Part shown: positions 6,281 to 6,737 of the stretch, piece by piece | Numbering within the stretch: position 1 is the first letter of the stretch | How the letters are laid out: every line of letters begins with the position of its first letter | Origin: Thermoprotei archaeon | GTDB taxonomy: Archaea; Thermoproteota; Thermoprotei_A; Sulfolobales; Fervidicoccaceae | NCBI GenBank assembly: GCA_022759165.1 | Contig: JAEMPT010000108.1 | Location: 3,035 to 9,771, forward strand | Length of the DNA stretch: 6,737 bases | Reading direction: 5' to 3' | Made by a program: the position numbers and the translations under genes | The notes under the pieces: model-generated | What the model was told of the DNA's origin: nothing | Databases searched by the model: none | The model's input: only the letters and a program-made list of their open reading frames with translations

Positions 6281-6310
6281 TTTAATAATTATAATAATTT
6301 ATAATAATTC
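6281..6310. repeat. Three 10-bp AT direct repeats upstream of the OOR promoter
   Basis: Three head-to-tail decamers (TTTAATAATT, ATAATAATTT, ATAATAATTC) share the core AATAATT at an exact 10-bp period, about one helical turn. They begin about 28 bp upstream of the operon TATA box. Sites on one face of the helix suit cooperative binding of an activator or an intrinsically bent DNA segment. In such AT-rich DNA a fortuitous repeat is also possible. Confidence 0.5.
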
Positions 6311-6330
6311 TGTTTCCTATTTTTATTTAT

Positions 6331-6346
6331 GGAAAAAAATAAAATC
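6331..6346 (-). terminator. T-run downstream of the right tnpB remnant
   Basis: The minus strand reads GATTTTATTTTTTTCC, with T4 and T7 runs just after the IS right end. This would stop transcription from the tnpB remnant before it enters the OOR promoter. Evidence is only base composition and position. Confidence 0.35.
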
Positions 6347-6356
6347 TTTGCTAAAA

Positions 6357-6434
6357 GCTGACCTCCTCTCCGCCCTAAAGGGCGGTTCATAGGTTCCCCT
6401 CATCTGTTCGGGATTACATCCCTCATTTGAGGGG
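6357..6434 (-). mobile_element. IS200/IS605-type right end with hairpins (omega-RNA-like region)
   Basis: CCGCCCT/AGGGCGG (6370-6385) forms a 7-bp GC hairpin and CCCTCA/TGAGGG (6420-6433) a 6-bp one. On the minus strand the stretch ends in GGAGAGGAGGTCAGC, typical of right ends of archaeal tnpB elements. In active systems this end doubles as the scaffold of the guide RNA bound by TnpB, and the guide would be read from the flank just past 6357. Whether it is still transcribed is unknown, and the adjoining nuclease gene is broken. A related end without the hairpin is at 344-366. Confidence 0.55.
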
Positions 6435-6446
6435 CAGTTGAGGTAG

Positions 6447-6680
6447 CTAATCCAGAGCGATTTTAGACAGCAATCGGTACCTATCATTGAGGATGCTGTA
6501 TAGAAGTCTATGGGCTTTGCCAAGACTCAAAGCTTTGCTCTCAATTACTACTTTTATAGCGTGGTTTAGAGCTTCTTTATATCTTTTCATCAAGCCTATT
6601 AGCTCTTTGTACGAAGCGGGCTCGGGGCTAACCCTCATCTTCATGGTTAGGGTTAGAACTCCCTCATGACCCGAGGACAT
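6447..6680 (-). pseudogene. tnpB: Truncated tnpB: N-terminal block joined to the element's right end
   Basis: The reading frame has a TnpB-like N-terminus: TLTMKMRVSPEPASYKEL, then LMKRYKEALNHAIKVVIE and KALSLGKAHRLLYSILNDRYRLLS, which is the helical recognition part of one archaeal TnpB lineage. It stops at TAG (6447-6449) after ALD. Within about 15 nt the sequence becomes the right-end region (hairpins at 6420-6433 and 6370-6385). TnpB proteins are usually around 400 residues, so roughly 300 codons, including the RuvC core and zinc ribbon, are missing by internal deletion. The start could be ATG 6680 or the inner ATG at TMKMRV. No TnpA transposase is seen. The product would be inactive as a nuclease. 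Confidence 0.65.
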
Positions 6681-6682
6681 AC

Positions 6683-6737
6683 CTACTCAACCCTGTACTT
6701 GGCTATATTGACCTTTCTAAAGCAGTTGGGGCACGTA
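6683..6737 (-). CDS. C-terminal fragment of an unrecognised reading frame with a CxxC pair
   Basis: Entering from the right edge, the minus strand reads TCPNCFRKVNIAKYRVE and stops at TAG 6683-6685, 2 nt before the ATG at 6680. The CPNC pair suggests one half of a zinc ribbon. With only 17 residues visible I cannot assign a family or be sure it is a gene. It may be a small zinc-ribbon protein or part of the neighbouring mobile element. Confidence 0.25.
   Translation of the reverse strand, partial: TCPNCFRKVNIAKYRVE

Noticed and set aside
6281..6310. CRISPR-like repeat array
   Set aside because: The repeats are contiguous decamers with no spacers and almost pure A/T, so they do not form a repeat-spacer structure.
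6323..6523. A 66-codon minus-strand frame ending in FRAERRSAFSKDF
   Set aside because: It crosses the IS right end. Only its hairpin/end portion resembles the other IS end (FEAGKRSA at the left motif), so it is treated as remnant DNA and not as a gene.

Overview
The window looks like part of a thermophilic archaeal chromosome, most plausibly Thermoproteota (crenarchaeal). The support is AT-rich TATA boxes about 25-40 nt ahead of starts, Shine-Dalgarno sites of the GAGGTGA type, TTG/GTG/ATG starts, T-run terminators, and decaying IS200/IS605-type tnpB genes with archaeal-style ends. All recognisable genes are on the minus strand.

Layout, in window order. 1-372 holds a frameshifted, stop-ridden tnpB remnant and, just upstream of it, an IS-end-like motif. 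452-1354 encodes an NAD(P)-binding SDR epimerase/dehydratase-like protein whose usual catalytic Tyr position is His. 1507-2769 encodes a 12-TM MFS transporter of the oxalate:formate antiporter (OxlT) family that keeps the two charged residues used for oxalate binding. 2869-6210 is a tight three-gene operon, transcribed gamma-delta, alpha, beta, for a thiamine-pyrophosphate 2-oxoacid:ferredoxin oxidoreductase. 6211-6356 holds the operon promoter, a 10-bp-periodic AT repeat and a T-run. 6357-6680 is an internally deleted tnpB element with its right-end hairpins. A few codons of another reading frame with a CxxC pair run off the right edge.

The central result is that the oxidoreductase looks like oxalate oxidoreductase (OOR), not pyruvate oxidoreductase. 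The alpha subunit has YPIRPYTG where PFORs have YPITPS-type sequence. A second Arg (R122) and an Asp/Phe pair (D125/F130) fall at a constant offset of 13 from the OOR residues I recall from Moorella thermoacetica (Arg31, Glu59, Arg109, Asp112, Phe117). The delta ferredoxin domain is fused to gamma, as in OOR. With an OxlT-like carrier directly downstream, the parsimonious model is oxalate uptake followed by CoA-independent oxidation to two CO2 with reduction of ferredoxin. This would be an archaeal version of a pathway known to me mainly from an acetogenic bacterium. No formyl-CoA transferase or oxalyl-CoA decarboxylase is in the window, so the formate that normally drives OxlT exchange has no obvious local source.

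Both flanks carry related IS-end-like motifs in the same orientation (344-366 and 6357-6379), so the metabolic block sits between two decayed IS200/IS605-type remnants. That raises, without proving, horizontal movement or IS-mediated rearrangement.
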